DNA of 64,000 bases from NCBI GenBank assembly GCA_905188195.1, contig CAJJKY010000007.1, positions 1 through 64,000 of the forward strand, read 5' to 3'. This stretch comes from Streptococcus parasanguinis (GTDB taxonomy: Bacteria > Bacillota > Bacilli > Lactobacillales > Streptococcaceae). The translations under genes and the position numbers were made by a program. The notes under the pieces are model-generated. The model saw only the letters and a list, made by a program, of their open reading frames with translations. It was not told where the DNA came from and did not search any database. Positions 24,420-33,328 of the stretch are shown here, in pieces; position 1 is the first letter of the stretch, and every line of letters begins with the position of its first letter.

Positions 24420-25485
24420 ACCAAGCTTGCCCCCTAAAAAGAAAAAAGGACGGTTGAGAGAATACCGATGGCCAATTGCAGGTGTTCTTTTCTTGCTCCT
24501 CTTGCTAGCTGCTTTTGTGATTCGCCTTCCCTATTATATTGAGATGCCAGGAACGGCAGAAGATATTCGATCCGTCATGACAGTAGATGGAAAAATGGAT
24601 ACCAAGTCAGGATCCTATGATTTTGTAACCGTAGCAGTGAAAGAGGCGACCCCGGCTGATTTGATCTATGCTTGGGCGACCCCTTTTACAGATATCTACT
24701 CTGCCAAGGATATGACAGGTGGTAGTTCGAGCCAAGAATTTACGCGGATTAACCAATTCTATATGGAAACCTCGCAAAATATGGCCATCTACCAAGGGTT
24801 AAAGACAGCTGGGAAAGAAACCCAGATGGACTTTCTTGGTGTTTATGTCATGCAAGTGGCAGATGATTCGACCTTTAAGGGAATCTTGAACATCGCGGAT
24901 ACTGTAACTGGGGTGAATGGCAAGACCTTTAAGAGTTCCAAAGAATTGATTGACTATGTTGGTTCTCAAAAAATTGGCGACCCTGTTTCGGTGACCTATA
25001 TCGAGGATGGGCAAACAAAGACCGCAGATGGGAAGATCATCAAATTGTCCAACGGGAAAAACGGAATCGGGATTAGCCTGATCGACCGGACTGAAGCCAA
25101 AGGCGATGTTCCTGTCCAGTTTGCGACTCAAGGGATTGGTGGACCAAGTGCCGGTATGATGTTTAGCCTAGCCATCTACACCCAAGTGGCTGATCCAGAT
25201 CTTCGTCAGGGACGCCATATTGCAGGGACAGGAACCATTAACCAAGATGGAACGGTTGGCGATATCGGTGGGATTGACAAGAAAGTCGTCGCAGCCGATA
25301 AAGAAGGAGCAGAAATTTTCTTTGCCCCTAATAACCCTGTTTCCAAAGAAGAAAAGAAGGCTAATCCTAAGGCCAAATCAAACTATGAAACAGCTAAAGA
25401 AGCCGCGAAACAAATTCATTCGAAGATGAAAATTGTCCCCGTCAAAACCCTTCAAGACGCTATTGATTATTTGAAAAAGAAGTAG
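24403..25485 (+). CDS. sepM: Membrane-anchored PDZ / Lon-type serine protease (SepM-like)
   Basis: A 360-residue protein with a basic N-terminus, one transmembrane helix (about 24-44), a PDZ domain (about 130-215) and a C-terminal S16 Lon-type protease domain. The nucleophile is S249 in GGPSAGMM and the paired Lys is K293 or K294 in GGIDKKVVAA. In S. mutans SepM trims the competence pheromone CSP outside the cell. The same role here is inferred, and no comC is in this window. Shine-Dalgarno GGAGG lies inside coaD. Confidence 0.88.
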   Translation: MTQVNKPSLPPKKKKGRLREYRWPIAGVLFLLLLLAAFVIRLPYYIEMPGTAEDIRSVMTVDGKMDTKSGSYDFVTVAVKEATPADLIYAWATPFTDIYSAKDMTGGSSSQEFTRINQFYMETSQNMAIYQGLKTAGKETQMDFLGVYVMQVADDSTFKGILNIADTVTGVNGKTFKSSKELIDYVGSQKIGDPVSVTYIEDGQTKTADGKIIKLSNGKNGIGISLIDRTEAKGDVPVQFATQGIGGPSAGMMFSLAIYTQVADPDLRQGRHIAGTGTINQDGTVGDIGGIDKKVVAADKEGAEIFFAPNNPVSKEEKKANPKAKSNYETAKEAAKQIHSKMKIVPVKTLQDAIDYLKKK

Positions 25486-25585
25486 AAGTATCTTGTTAGA
25501 TCAGTCTCGTACTTGAAAGTACGAGATAGAGTTGGCAGATAGGAAGATTCACCTTCTAATCAAATTCAAGTTTTTGCTTATCAAT

Positions 25586-25610
25586 CTCTCTATTTTTAGA
25601 GGGATTTTTT
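25586..25610 (+). terminator. Terminator of the rsmD-coaD-sepM operon
   Basis: A 7-bp stem ctctcta / tagaggg around TTTT, followed by A and six T. An additional 8-bp hairpin without a T run (25506-25525) lies just after the protease stop. Confidence 0.75.
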
Positions 25611-25648
25611 CTTTATACTGGTATCAGAAAGAAAAGGGAGGTAGTGAA

Positions 25649-26359
25649 ATGATTCAAACCAGTTTGTTTTCCATTTCAGTATTCTTAGCGGGAGTTCTAT
25701 CCTTTTTCTCCCCATGTATTTTACCACTGATGCCAGTCTATGTAGGGATTCTATTGGATTCTGAACGTGTGAAAACTGTTCGGATTTTTGGAAGAGACAT
25801 TTCTTGGTATGGCCTGGTGAAGACTCTTTGTTTTATCGCAGGTCTATCAACTGTTTTCCTGATTCTAGGATACGGTGCAGGGGCCCTTGGGCAGGTGCTT
25901 TATGCTCCCTGGTTCCGTTACCTACTAGGAGGGATTGTCATCTTATTGGGAATCCATCAGATGGGCCTCATCAATCTTCAGCAACTCCAAAAACAAAAGA
26001 GTATCCAACTGAAGAAGGACGAAAAACGCAATGAATTCTTCAATGCCTTTCTGATAGGGGTCACCTTCAGTTTTGGTTGGACTCCTTGTGTCGGACCAGT
26101 TTTGAGCTCTGTTCTAGCAATTGCCGCTTCTGGAGGAAATGGTGCTTTACAAGGCGCTCTCCTGATGCTGGTCTATACATTAGGCTTAGCGCTACCCTTC
26201 TTAGTCTTGGCACTGGCTTCTAGCTGGGTTCTACAACATTTCGCTAAACTCAAGCCCCACATGGGAACCTTGAAAAAAATTGGTGGTGCCCTCATCATCT
26301 TGATGGGTATCTTGCTGATGCTAGGAAATCTTAATAGCCTCGCATCCCTGTTTCACTAA
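25649..26359 (+). CDS. ccdA: CcdA-type thiol-disulfide electron transporter
   Basis: A 236-residue six-helix membrane protein that carries reducing equivalents from cytosolic thioredoxin to the outer face. The two key cysteines are C23 in FFSPCILPLMP and C147 in FGWTPCVGPVLS, each at the end of a homologous helix triplet. The start at 25649 has GGGAGG. Downstream lie a thioredoxin-like lipoprotein and MsrAB, so CcdA is the likely electron source for extracellular methionine sulfoxide repair. Confidence 0.95.
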   Translation: MIQTSLFSISVFLAGVLSFFSPCILPLMPVYVGILLDSERVKTVRIFGRDISWYGLVKTLCFIAGLSTVFLILGYGAGALGQVLYAPWFRYLLGGIVILLGIHQMGLINLQQLQKQKSIQLKKDEKRNEFFNAFLIGVTFSFGWTPCVGPVLSSVLAIAASGGNGALQGALLMLVYTLGLALPFLVLALASSWVLQHFAKLKPHMGTLKKIGGALIILMGILLMLGNLNSLASLFH

Positions 26360-26385
26360 TCTTAAAGGATTAAAGGAGAAAAATC

Positions 26386-26709
26386 ATGAAAAAAATTCTT
26401 ACACTTACCATTGCTACACTTAGCATCGTCACTTTAGCAGCTTGTTCTGGACAGAAATCAGATTCAGACATGAAAAAAACGGACGATAGTAGTATGATGA
26501 AGAAGGACGATATGAAGAAGGACGATATGAAGGATTCATCCATGTCCAATGATAAAATGAAAAAAGAAGACATGAAAGATTCATCTATGATGTCTGACAG
26601 CAGTTCGGAAATGAAGGACGATATGAAAAAAGATGAGATGAAATCTAGCGATTCAGAAATGAAAAATGAAAAGAGTGAATCATCTGATATGAAATCAGAC
26701 AAGGAATGA
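26386..26709 (+). CDS. Methionine-rich lipoprotein with DMK/DSSM repeats
   Basis: A 107-residue protein. A lipoprotein signal ends in LAAC with the lipidated Cys at position 20. The mature part of 88 residues is made almost only of Lys, Asp, Ser, Met and Glu, with 15 Met (about 17 percent), arranged as degenerate repeats of (K/D)DMK and DSSMM. No aromatic residue is present, so it is surely disordered. It lies between ccdA and the thioredoxin/MsrAB genes. A surface methionine sink for oxidants or a metal-binding tail is my inference. Confidence 0.85.
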   Translation: MKKILTLTIATLSIVTLAACSGQKSDSDMKKTDDSSMMKKDDMKKDDMKDSSMSNDKMKKEDMKDSSMMSDSSSEMKDDMKKDEMKSSDSEMKNEKSESSDMKSDKE

Positions 26710-26715
26710 AAGAAG

Positions 26716-26750
26716 GGAGAGGTCATCTGAGGATGACTTTCTCCTTGTTT
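26716..26750 (+). terminator. Possible attenuator hairpin before the thioredoxin gene
   Basis: A 12-bp stem with one bulged T (ggagag-gtcatc / gatgac-t-ttctcc, loop tgag) and a short T-rich tail, between the Met-rich and thioredoxin-like genes. It could lower downstream expression or stabilise the upstream mRNA. Confidence 0.5.
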
Positions 26751-26762
26751 AAAGAGGTAATA

Positions 26763-27326
26763 ATGATGAAGAAATTAGCTTTAGTAGCTGCAGGATTCTT
26801 GTGTACTGGACTTTTGGGGGCTTGTTCGAGTCAAGGAATGGCTACTTCCAATAAGGACATGAGCCAACAAACAGCCAAAGCTGGGGCTAGGCAACCATCT
26901 GGCAAGAAAGTGAAGGATTTTAGCCTGCAAGGAGTGGATGGCAAGACCTACCGCTTATCCGATTACAAAGGGAAGAAAGTTTACCTCAAATTTTGGGCTT
27001 CCTGGTGCTCTATTTGCCTATCGACATTAGAGGATACCAATGAGTTGGCAAAAGAAGAGGCGGGTAAGGATTACGTGGTTTTATCTGTTGTAGCTCCAAC
27101 CTTTAATGGCGAAAAATTGGAAGCAGATTTCAAAAAATGGTACCAGTCTTTGGATTACAAGGATTTCCCAGTCTTGCTAGATAGTAAAGGAGAACTGCTC
27201 AAAGAATATGGGATTCGTTCATATCCATCTGCGCTCTTTATCAATAGTGATGGGACTTTAGCAAAGAGTCATATTGGCTATATGAATAAAGAGGATATCC
27301 TCAAGACCCTAGAGAACATGCAGTAA
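26763..27326 (+). CDS. Extracellular thioredoxin-like lipoprotein (TlpA/Etrx family)
   Basis: A 187-residue surface lipoprotein. The signal ends LLGAC with Cys21 lipidated, a short linker follows, and the thioredoxin domain has the active site WASWCSIC (C82 and C85). The cis-Pro loop is SYPSALFIN. In pneumococcus the Etrx proteins take electrons from CcdA and reduce MsrAB, exactly the gene neighbours here. Start chosen at 26763, with GAGG five bases upstream; ATG 26766 is equally possible. Confidence 0.92.
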   Translation: MMKKLALVAAGFLCTGLLGACSSQGMATSNKDMSQQTAKAGARQPSGKKVKDFSLQGVDGKTYRLSDYKGKKVYLKFWASWCSICLSTLEDTNELAKEEAGKDYVVLSVVAPTFNGEKLEADFKKWYQSLDYKDFPVLLDSKGELLKEYGIRSYPSALFINSDGTLAKSHIGYMNKEDILKTLENMQ

Positions 27327-27337
27327 GGAGATAGACA

Positions 27338-28459
27338 ATGGAAACAAAATGGAAAGTGTTTGCTATCCTTCTCGTTGGCTTACTATTCATTGGTTTCTTT
27401 TTCTTTAGTAAGGGATCAAACGGAATGGATCAATCAGAAACAAGCACTGAGATGATTAAAAAAGCATCGATGAGTCAGACTCCAGTAGCCAAAAAGGAAA
27501 CAAAGGAAACGGTTGATCCAAAGGATCAGCGTGAAATTTATTTGGCTGGTGGTTGCTTCTGGGGCGTAGAGGAATATTTCTCCCGTGTTCCAGGTGTGAT
27601 TGATGCCGTATCAGGCTATGCCAATGGTAAGGGAGAAACGACCAAGTATGAATTGGTCCCTCAAACAGGTCATGCTGAAACAGTTCACATCACCTACAAT
27701 GTCAAGAAGGTATCTCTGAAAGAATTGCTCCTGCATTATTTCCGGATTATCGACCCAACGTCGAAGAATCGACAAGGAAATGATCAAGGAACACAATACC
27801 GAACAGGTGTCTATTATGTCTCTCAAGAGGACCTTCCAACCATTAACCAAGTCTTTGAAGAGGTGGCAAAAAAATACGACAAACCGTTAGCAGTGGAAAA
27901 AGAGCCACTGACCAATTTCATCAAGGCTGAGGACTACCACCAGGATTATCTAAAGAAACATCCGAATGGATACTGCCATATCGATGTCAATCAGGCTTCT
28001 TATCCTGTTATTGATGCCAGTCGCTACTCTAAGCCAAGCGATGAGGAGATCAAAAAGAAGTTATCTCCTGAAGAGTATGCGGTGACACAAAAAAATGATA
28101 CCGAACGGGCCTTCTCCAATCGTTACTGGGATCAGTTTGATGCCGGTATTTATGTAGATGTCGTGACCGGTGAGCCTCTCTTCTCCTCTAAGGATAAATT
28201 TGATTCGGGTTGTGGTTGGCCAAGTTTCAGTCGGCCTATTAGTCCTGATGTGGCCATCTATAAGGAGGATAAGAGTTTCAATATGACTCGGACAGAAGTT
28301 CGGAGCCGTGTGGGAAATTCCCATCTGGGCCATGTTTTTACCGATGGTCCCAAGGAAAAAGGCGGCCTTCGCTATTGCATCAATAGTTTGTCTATTACCT
28401 TCATTCCCAAAGCAGAAATGAAAGAAAAGGGCTACGGTTATTTATTGGACTATGTCTGA
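27338..28459 (+). CDS. msrAB: Membrane-anchored peptide methionine sulfoxide reductase MsrA/MsrB fusion
   Basis: A 373-residue protein that reduces both S- and R-methionine sulfoxide on surface proteins. A single N-terminal transmembrane anchor (about 7-24) is followed by the MsrA domain with GGCFWG (C73), and a C-terminal MsrB domain with CGWPSF, HLGHVF and the catalytic C347 in RYCINS. It is the last gene of the ccdA cluster, and the next gene begins its own unit. Confidence 0.97.
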   Translation: METKWKVFAILLVGLLFIGFFFFSKGSNGMDQSETSTEMIKKASMSQTPVAKKETKETVDPKDQREIYLAGGCFWGVEEYFSRVPGVIDAVSGYANGKGETTKYELVPQTGHAETVHITYNVKKVSLKELLLHYFRIIDPTSKNRQGNDQGTQYRTGVYYVSQEDLPTINQVFEEVAKKYDKPLAVEKEPLTNFIKAEDYHQDYLKKHPNGYCHIDVNQASYPVIDASRYSKPSDEEIKKKLSPEEYAVTQKNDTERAFSNRYWDQFDAGIYVDVVTGEPLFSSKDKFDSGCGWPSFSRPISPDVAIYKEDKSFNMTRTEVRSRVGNSHLGHVFTDGPKEKGGLRYCINSLSITFIPKAEMKEKGYGYLLDYV

Positions 28460-28476
28460 GACAATTCAGTCTATAA

Positions 28477-28499
28477 TTTGCTATAATAAGTATAGCAAA
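28477..28499. promoter_or_regulatory. Promoter with overlapping dyad before the two-component genes
   Basis: TATAAT at 28482-28487 lies inside a perfect 9-bp inverted repeat, TTTGCTATA-N5-TATAGCAAA. A dyad centred on a -10 box is a common repressor or activator site. Confidence 0.55.
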
Positions 28500-28517
28500 A
28501 ACAAGTAGGTGAAAGAC

Positions 28518-29252
28518 ATGTATGCGATCATGATTGTGGAAGATGAAGAGCTTATCCGGCAGGGACTGACTTCCTTAGTGGATTATGAACAGTTTGGAAT
28601 GACCGTCATCAACCAGGCTAAAAATGGACGTGAGGCCTGGGAGAAGTTTCAAGATCAACCAGCTGATATCCTTCTAACCGATATCAATATGCCACAAATG
28701 AATGGGTTGGATTTGGCCCATCTCGTCAAAGAGAAATCTCCGTCTTGCCATATCATTTTTTTGACAGGTTATGATGACTTTGAGTTTGCGAGAAAAGCCA
28801 TCAGGTTAGGTGCAGATGATTATTTGCTGAAGCCTTTTTCAAAAGATGATATTGAAGAGATGTTAGCAAAGGTGAAGGGAAAACTCGATCAAGAGCGAAA
28901 AAAGGCGCAAGTCGAAGATTTGGTCAGTCATGGTTATTCGACAGACTTGGAAGAAGCCATTCATGCTCGTTTAGCAGACTCTCAGTTAACTCTAAAGGAT
29001 CTGGCCTATCAACTTGGTTTCAGTTCCTCTTATCTAAGTGTATTGATCAAGAAAAAATTGGGACTCCCCTTCCAAGACTACCTCATTCAAGAGCGAATGA
29101 AGAAGGCTCAACTCTTACTTCTCACGACAGATCTAAAGATTTATGAGATCGCCGATCAGGTTGGTTTTGAAGATATGAACTATTTTTCTCAACGCTTTAA
29201 GCAGGTGGTTGGGGTGACACCAAGGCAGTACAAAAAAGGAGAGCATGAATGA
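28518..29252 (+). CDS. Response regulator with AraC-type HTH (YesN family)
   Basis: A 244-residue regulator. The receiver domain has the acidic pair in VEDEELI, the phosphoacceptor D55 in LLTDINMPQMNG and a Lys in LLKPFS. The C-terminal AraC domain (about 145-242) ends with the signature DMNYFSQRFKQVVGVTPRQY. In pneumococcus the homologous pair after msrAB is TCS09, linked to the zinc metalloprotease ZmpB; no zmpB lies here. The start at 28518 has AGGTGA; a GTG nine bases earlier is less likely. Confidence 0.92.
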   Translation: MYAIMIVEDEELIRQGLTSLVDYEQFGMTVINQAKNGREAWEKFQDQPADILLTDINMPQMNGLDLAHLVKEKSPSCHIIFLTGYDDFEFARKAIRLGADDYLLKPFSKDDIEEMLAKVKGKLDQERKKAQVEDLVSHGYSTDLEEAIHARLADSQLTLKDLAYQLGFSSSYLSVLIKKKLGLPFQDYLIQERMKKAQLLLLTTDLKIYEIADQVGFEDMNYFSQRFKQVVGVTPRQYKKGEHE

Positions 29253-30961
29253 AACGATATCCCTTGCTGATCCAGCTGGTCCTTTACTTTTTTCTCTTCA
29301 TTCTCCTACTTTTTGGTCTTATTGGTAGCCTCTATTATCAAACGAGTTCAGGGACGATCCGCCAGCTAACGGAGCGGACGACAAGAAATAGTATCGATCA
29401 AAGCAGTCAGTTTATCACCTCCTATCTAAAAAAATTAAAGCAGACCACGACGGTTCTTAGCAAGGAACAGGCTGTTCGCCAATTTGCCCAAGACAAGAGT
29501 GCGGATCAAGAAACGGTTCAACACCTGATGCGAACGATGATTGAAACGGATCCGGACTTGGTCTCAGCGGTCTTGGTGACCAAGGATGGACGTCTGGTAG
29601 CGACAGATACCAAAATCAGCATGCAGACTTCTTCAGATATGATGAATGAAAGTTGGTATCAAGAGGCGATTAAGGAAAGAGCCATGCCAGTTTTGACGCC
29701 AGCTCGAAAGGAATCCTTGACTTCGGAAAAAGAAAAATGGGTGGTTTCTATTACCCAAGAAGTGGTCGATCAGACTGGTCAAAATCTCGGAGTAGTACGC
29801 TTGGATATTGGCTACGATAGCCTTCAGGCTTACTTGGATCACCTTCAACTAGGGAAACAAGGCTTTAGTTTTATCATTAATCAAAAGCATGAGTTTGTCT
29901 ACCATCCCAAAAAAGCGGTCTATTCTTCCAGTCAAGAAATGCAGGCTATGCAGCCCTATATTGCTGTGAAAGATGGCTATGCTAAAGGAGGACAGAATTT
30001 TATCTATCAGGTTCCGATTCCAGATAGCGATTGGACCTTGATTGGAGTGGCTTCACTTGAAGGACTTCAGATGCTGCAGTCGCAGCTCCTGTACTCTTTC
30101 ATTGGTCTAGGATTACTAGCTTTGATCATGTGTTTAATAGGGATCGGCTTTGTTCTGCGTTTGTGGATCAAACCCTTACGAGACCTTCAGACTATCATTT
30201 TGAGGATTGGAGCAGGAGATGCTCACGTGAGAGCTGCAGCCAAAGGATCTCCAGAATTGGTGGACCTCGCTCAAGCTTTTAATGCCATGTTGGACCAAAT
30301 CGATAACCTCATGCAACAGGTCAAGGAAGAGGAACAGAACGCACGGCGGTACGAGTTGAGGGCACTTTCGGCTCAGATAAATCCGCATTTCCTCTACAAT
30401 ACCTTGGATACGATTGTCTGGATGGCAGAGTTTAATGATAGTCGGCGCGTGGTCGACATCACCAAGTCTCTGGCTCAATATTTTCGACTGGCTCTCAACC
30501 AAGGCCAGGAGCAAATCCTACTGAGAGATGAAATTGACCATGTCCGGCAGTATCTTTTCATTCAAAAGCAACGTTATGGTGAAAAGCTCAATTATGAAAT
30601 TCTAGAAGATGAACGGTTGGGCGACTATCAGATCCCCAAATTAGTGCTTCAACCCTTAGTGGAAAATGCGATTTACCATGGCATTAAAGAGATCGATCGG
30701 CCAGGTCTCATTCGAGTGACAACTGAAGTCAGTGGAGACTATGCCTGCGTATCGATTTTTGACAATGGACGAGGCTTTGATCGATCAGAATCAACAGACC
30801 AAACCCTTCTTCGTTTAGGAGGTGTTGGCTTGAACAATGTGGACCAACGATTGCATCTTCAATTTGGCGAAGCCTATCATATGGAGATTGATTCTAAGGC
30901 CAATAGCTATACGAAAATCACTCTTTATTTGCCCCTTTCATCATCTGATGAACATGTATAG
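29249..30961 (+). CDS. Sensor histidine kinase, LytS/YesM family
   Basis: A 570-residue kinase. Transmembrane helix 1 (about 7-29) and helix 2 (about 280-304) flank an extracellular Cache-like sensor domain. A HAMP linker (about 305-355) and a His_kinase domain with the phosphorylated His380 in INPHFLYN follow, then an HATPase with LVLQPLVENAIYHG and DNGRGFD. It overlaps the regulator gene by four bases. The ligand is unknown; proximity to MsrAB suggests an envelope signal. Confidence 0.92.
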   Translation: MKRYPLLIQLVLYFFLFILLLFGLIGSLYYQTSSGTIRQLTERTTRNSIDQSSQFITSYLKKLKQTTTVLSKEQAVRQFAQDKSADQETVQHLMRTMIETDPDLVSAVLVTKDGRLVATDTKISMQTSSDMMNESWYQEAIKERAMPVLTPARKESLTSEKEKWVVSITQEVVDQTGQNLGVVRLDIGYDSLQAYLDHLQLGKQGFSFIINQKHEFVYHPKKAVYSSSQEMQAMQPYIAVKDGYAKGGQNFIYQVPIPDSDWTLIGVASLEGLQMLQSQLLYSFIGLGLLALIMCLIGIGFVLRLWIKPLRDLQTIILRIGAGDAHVRAAAKGSPELVDLAQAFNAMLDQIDNLMQQVKEEEQNARRYELRALSAQINPHFLYNTLDTIVWMAEFNDSRRVVDITKSLAQYFRLALNQGQEQILLRDEIDHVRQYLFIQKQRYGEKLNYEILEDERLGDYQIPKLVLQPLVENAIYHGIKEIDRPGLIRVTTEVSGDYACVSIFDNGRGFDRSESTDQTLLRLGGVGLNNVDQRLHLQFGEAYHMEIDSKANSYTKITLYLPLSSSDEHV

Positions 30962-30994
30962 AGACAAAGATTGCCTTCTTTGTCTCTTTTTCCT
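30960..30994 (+). terminator. Terminator of the two-component operon
   Basis: Stem agagacaaag / ctttgtctct with an 8-base loop and a T run, overlapping the stop codon of the kinase gene. Confidence 0.85.
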
Positions 30995-31108
30995 TTTAGA
31001 AACATTCAATGTTGAATTTCAACTCTTTTCTAGTCAAATCTGTCGCAAGTCATCAAATTTATGATAAAATAAAGTGTTACAGTAAATAGATTTTGATGAA
31101 GGAACACT

Positions 31109-31684
31109 ATGCGAAAAGAGATTGACCCTGAATTATATAATTACAATAAATTTCCTGGACCTGTGTTTCGTCAGGTAGGAGACCAGATCCTTTCAGAAAA
31201 CCTCTCCTTTGAGTTGTTAAAAAATGAGAAGGAAGCATTTGATGCGACCGTTTTTGGTCAGCGATTTTCTGAGATTTTAACTAAGTTTGATTACATTGTT
31301 GGTGATTGGAGCAATGAGCAGTTGCGCTTGCGTGGCTTCTATAAGGAAGAGCGCGATGTTGCAACGATGGATAAACTAAGTCGCTTAGACGATTATTTGT
31401 TAGAATATTGTAGCTATGGTTGTGCTTATTTTGTCCTTGAAAATAAGGAACCTCATCGTGCTTCCTTTGATAAGAAATCACCGGTCAAAAAAGCTCAATC
31501 AGAAGAAAGAGAACCTAAAAAGCGTTCGCGCAATCGCAAACAAAAAGATCGTTTCCAAAAACGAGAACGCGACAAGGGACAACCAGCCAAAAACTCGAAA
31601 AAAACAAGACCGTCTGCTGAGACTAAAAAGACAACGAAGACAGACAACAAACGTCATTTTGTGATTCGACAAAAAGAGGAGTAA
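31109..31684 (+). CDS. yutD: YutD family protein with basic tail
   Basis: A 191-residue protein. The first about 115 residues match the YutD-like family (DUF1027), with FDYIVGDWSNEQLRLRGFY and DYLLEYCSYGCAYFVL. The last 70 residues are a Lys/Arg-rich, low-complexity tail (KKRSRNRKQKDRF), suggesting RNA or ribosome contact. It lies seven bases before rlmN, as usual in streptococci. Function unknown. Confidence 0.85.
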   Translation: MRKEIDPELYNYNKFPGPVFRQVGDQILSENLSFELLKNEKEAFDATVFGQRFSEILTKFDYIVGDWSNEQLRLRGFYKEERDVATMDKLSRLDDYLLEYCSYGCAYFVLENKEPHRASFDKKSPVKKAQSEEREPKKRSRNRKQKDRFQKRERDKGQPAKNSKKTRPSAETKKTTKTDNKRHFVIRQKEE

Positions 31685-31690
31685 GAAAGA

Positions 31691-32779
31691 ATGAAACCAT
31701 CCATTTATAGTTTAACACGCCAAGATATGATTGATTGGGCGGAAGAAAACGGCGAAAAGAAATTCCGTGCAGCACAAATCTGGGAATGGCTCTATCGCAA
31801 ACGCGTCCAGTCCTTCGAAGAAATGACCAACCTTTCTAAGGACTTGATTGCAAAGTTAAATGATCAGTTTGTCGTCAACCCACTCAAGCAACGGATCGTG
31901 CAAGAGTCAGCAGATGGAACGGTCAAGTATCTTTTTGAATTGCCAGACGGCATGTTGATTGAAACCGTCTTGATGCGTCAGCACTACGGTTTATCTGTCT
32001 GTGTAACGACTCAAGTAGGATGCAATATCGGTTGTACCTTCTGTGCTTCTGGTTTGATCAAAAAACAACGCGATTTGAACAATGGTGAAATCGTGTCTCA
32101 AATCATGTTGGTCCAAAAATACTTTGACGAACGTGGCCAAGATGAACGGGTCAGCCATATCGTTGTCATGGGGATTGGAGAACCATTTGACAACTATAAC
32201 AATGTCTTGAAATTTATTCGGACGGTCAACGATGACAAGGGATTAGCGATTGGTGCTCGTCATATTACCGTGTCAACTTCTGGTTTGGCTCATAAAATTC
32301 GTGACTTTGCAAATGAAGGTGTGCAGGTCAATTTGGCAGTGTCTCTTCATGCACCAAACAATGACTTGCGCTCTAGCATCATGAAGATCAACCGGGCCTT
32401 TCCAATTGAAAAATTGTTTGCGGCGATTGAATACTATATTGAGACTACGAACCGTCGGGTGACCTTTGAGTACATCATGCTCAATGAAGTCAATGATGGA
32501 GTCGAGCAAGCCTTAGAGTTGGCAGAATTGCTCAAGAATATCAAGAAATTGTCTTATGTCAACTTGATTCCTTATAATCCTGTCAGTGAGCATGACCAAT
32601 ATAGCCGGAGTCCAAAAGAACGGGTCATGGCCTTCTATGATACCTTGAAAAAACAAGGTGTTAACTGTGTAGTGCGTCAAGAGCACGGTACAGATATTGA
32701 TGCTGCCTGTGGCCAATTGCGTTCAAATACCATGAAACGGGACCGGGAGAAAGCGATTGTTGAACATGCGCAACCTTAA
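31691..32779 (+). CDS. rlmN: 23S rRNA (adenine(2503)-C2)-methyltransferase
   Basis: A radical-SAM enzyme of 362 residues that makes 2-methyladenosine at A2503 and also modifies some tRNAs. The CxxxCxxC cluster motif is CNIGCTFC. The mechanistic cysteines are in the C-terminal VRQEHGTDIDAACGQL and in the N-terminal half after SVCVTTQVG. The usual N-terminal RxxQ motif FRAAQIWEW is present. Confidence 0.97.
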   Translation: MKPSIYSLTRQDMIDWAEENGEKKFRAAQIWEWLYRKRVQSFEEMTNLSKDLIAKLNDQFVVNPLKQRIVQESADGTVKYLFELPDGMLIETVLMRQHYGLSVCVTTQVGCNIGCTFCASGLIKKQRDLNNGEIVSQIMLVQKYFDERGQDERVSHIVVMGIGEPFDNYNNVLKFIRTVNDDKGLAIGARHITVSTSGLAHKIRDFANEGVQVNLAVSLHAPNNDLRSSIMKINRAFPIEKLFAAIEYYIETTNRRVTFEYIMLNEVNDGVEQALELAELLKNIKKLSYVNLIPYNPVSEHDQYSRSPKERVMAFYDTLKKQGVNCVVRQEHGTDIDAACGQLRSNTMKRDREKAIVEHAQP

Positions 32780-33293
32780 ACAAGGGCTGATGGATCATAC
32801 AGAACTAACAAAAAGAGGAAGAAGGCTGTTACGGAGTGGCAGCTTCTTCTATTTTATCCTCTTGTGTTTGATGTGTTTTTTGCCCCAACAGCCAGAGCCA
32901 GGTATGGAAACACCGGGTATTCAACATTTCGGTCGTATCGTCGTCCTGCTAGTTCCTCTTAATTCGGTGATGAATCTTGGCCAGATTACCAGTGTCCTCC
33001 AACTCATTAAGGTCATCCTCCAAAATATAGCCAATATCTTTTTGTTAAGCCCGCTGGTCTTTCAACTTCTCTGGCTATGGCCCTGGTTGAGGAGCCGCAA
33101 ACGGGTCTTGTGCTTCGGCTTTGCGATGAGCTTGTGGCTTGAATGCAGCCAAGTTCTGTTAGATCTCTTGTTTGATGCCAATCGTGTCTTTGAACTAGAT
33201 GATTTGTGGACCAATACCTTAGGGGCTTATCTGGCTTATCTAGGCTTTCAGTATTGCAGAGCACGATTGCTAGCAAAAAATGGAGAAATGTAA
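32766..33293 (+). CDS. VanZ family membrane protein
   Basis: A 175-residue protein with about four transmembrane helices and the VanZ pattern: FYFILLCLMCF, then NIFLLSPLVF, then SLWLECSQVLLDLLFDANRVFELDDLWTNTLGA read in segments. VanZ relatives affect teicoplanin and lipid-linked traits by an unknown mechanism. It overlaps the 3' end of rlmN. A TTG at 32757 has better ribosome-site spacing (GGGAG) than the ATG at 32766, so the start is uncertain. Confidence 0.85.
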   Translation: MRNLKQGLMDHTELTKRGRRLLRSGSFFYFILLCLMCFLPQQPEPGMETPGIQHFGRIVVLLVPLNSVMNLGQITSVLQLIKVILQNIANIFLLSPLVFQLLWLWPWLRSRKRVLCFGFAMSLWLECSQVLLDLLFDANRVFELDDLWTNTLGAYLAYLGFQYCRARLLAKNGEM

Positions 33294-33328
33294 AATCCGA
33301 ACATTCTAGTGTCTTTTTGAAATTTTTG

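Noticed and set aside
25506..25525. Hairpin ctcgtact / agtacgag after the SepM-like gene
   Set aside because: It has no T run; the real terminator is about 60 bases further on. Kept only as a note.
25532..25648. N-terminal extension of CcdA by 39 residues
   Set aside because: The extension spans a terminator hairpin at 25586-25610 and lacks homology; the ATG at 25649 has a strong GGGAGG site.
26370..26726. Long leftward open frame opposite the Met-rich lipoprotein gene
   Set aside because: It is a shadow of the repetitive codons (ATG/GAC/AAA) read in reverse; its product is a Phe/Ser/Ile repeat with no ribosome site.
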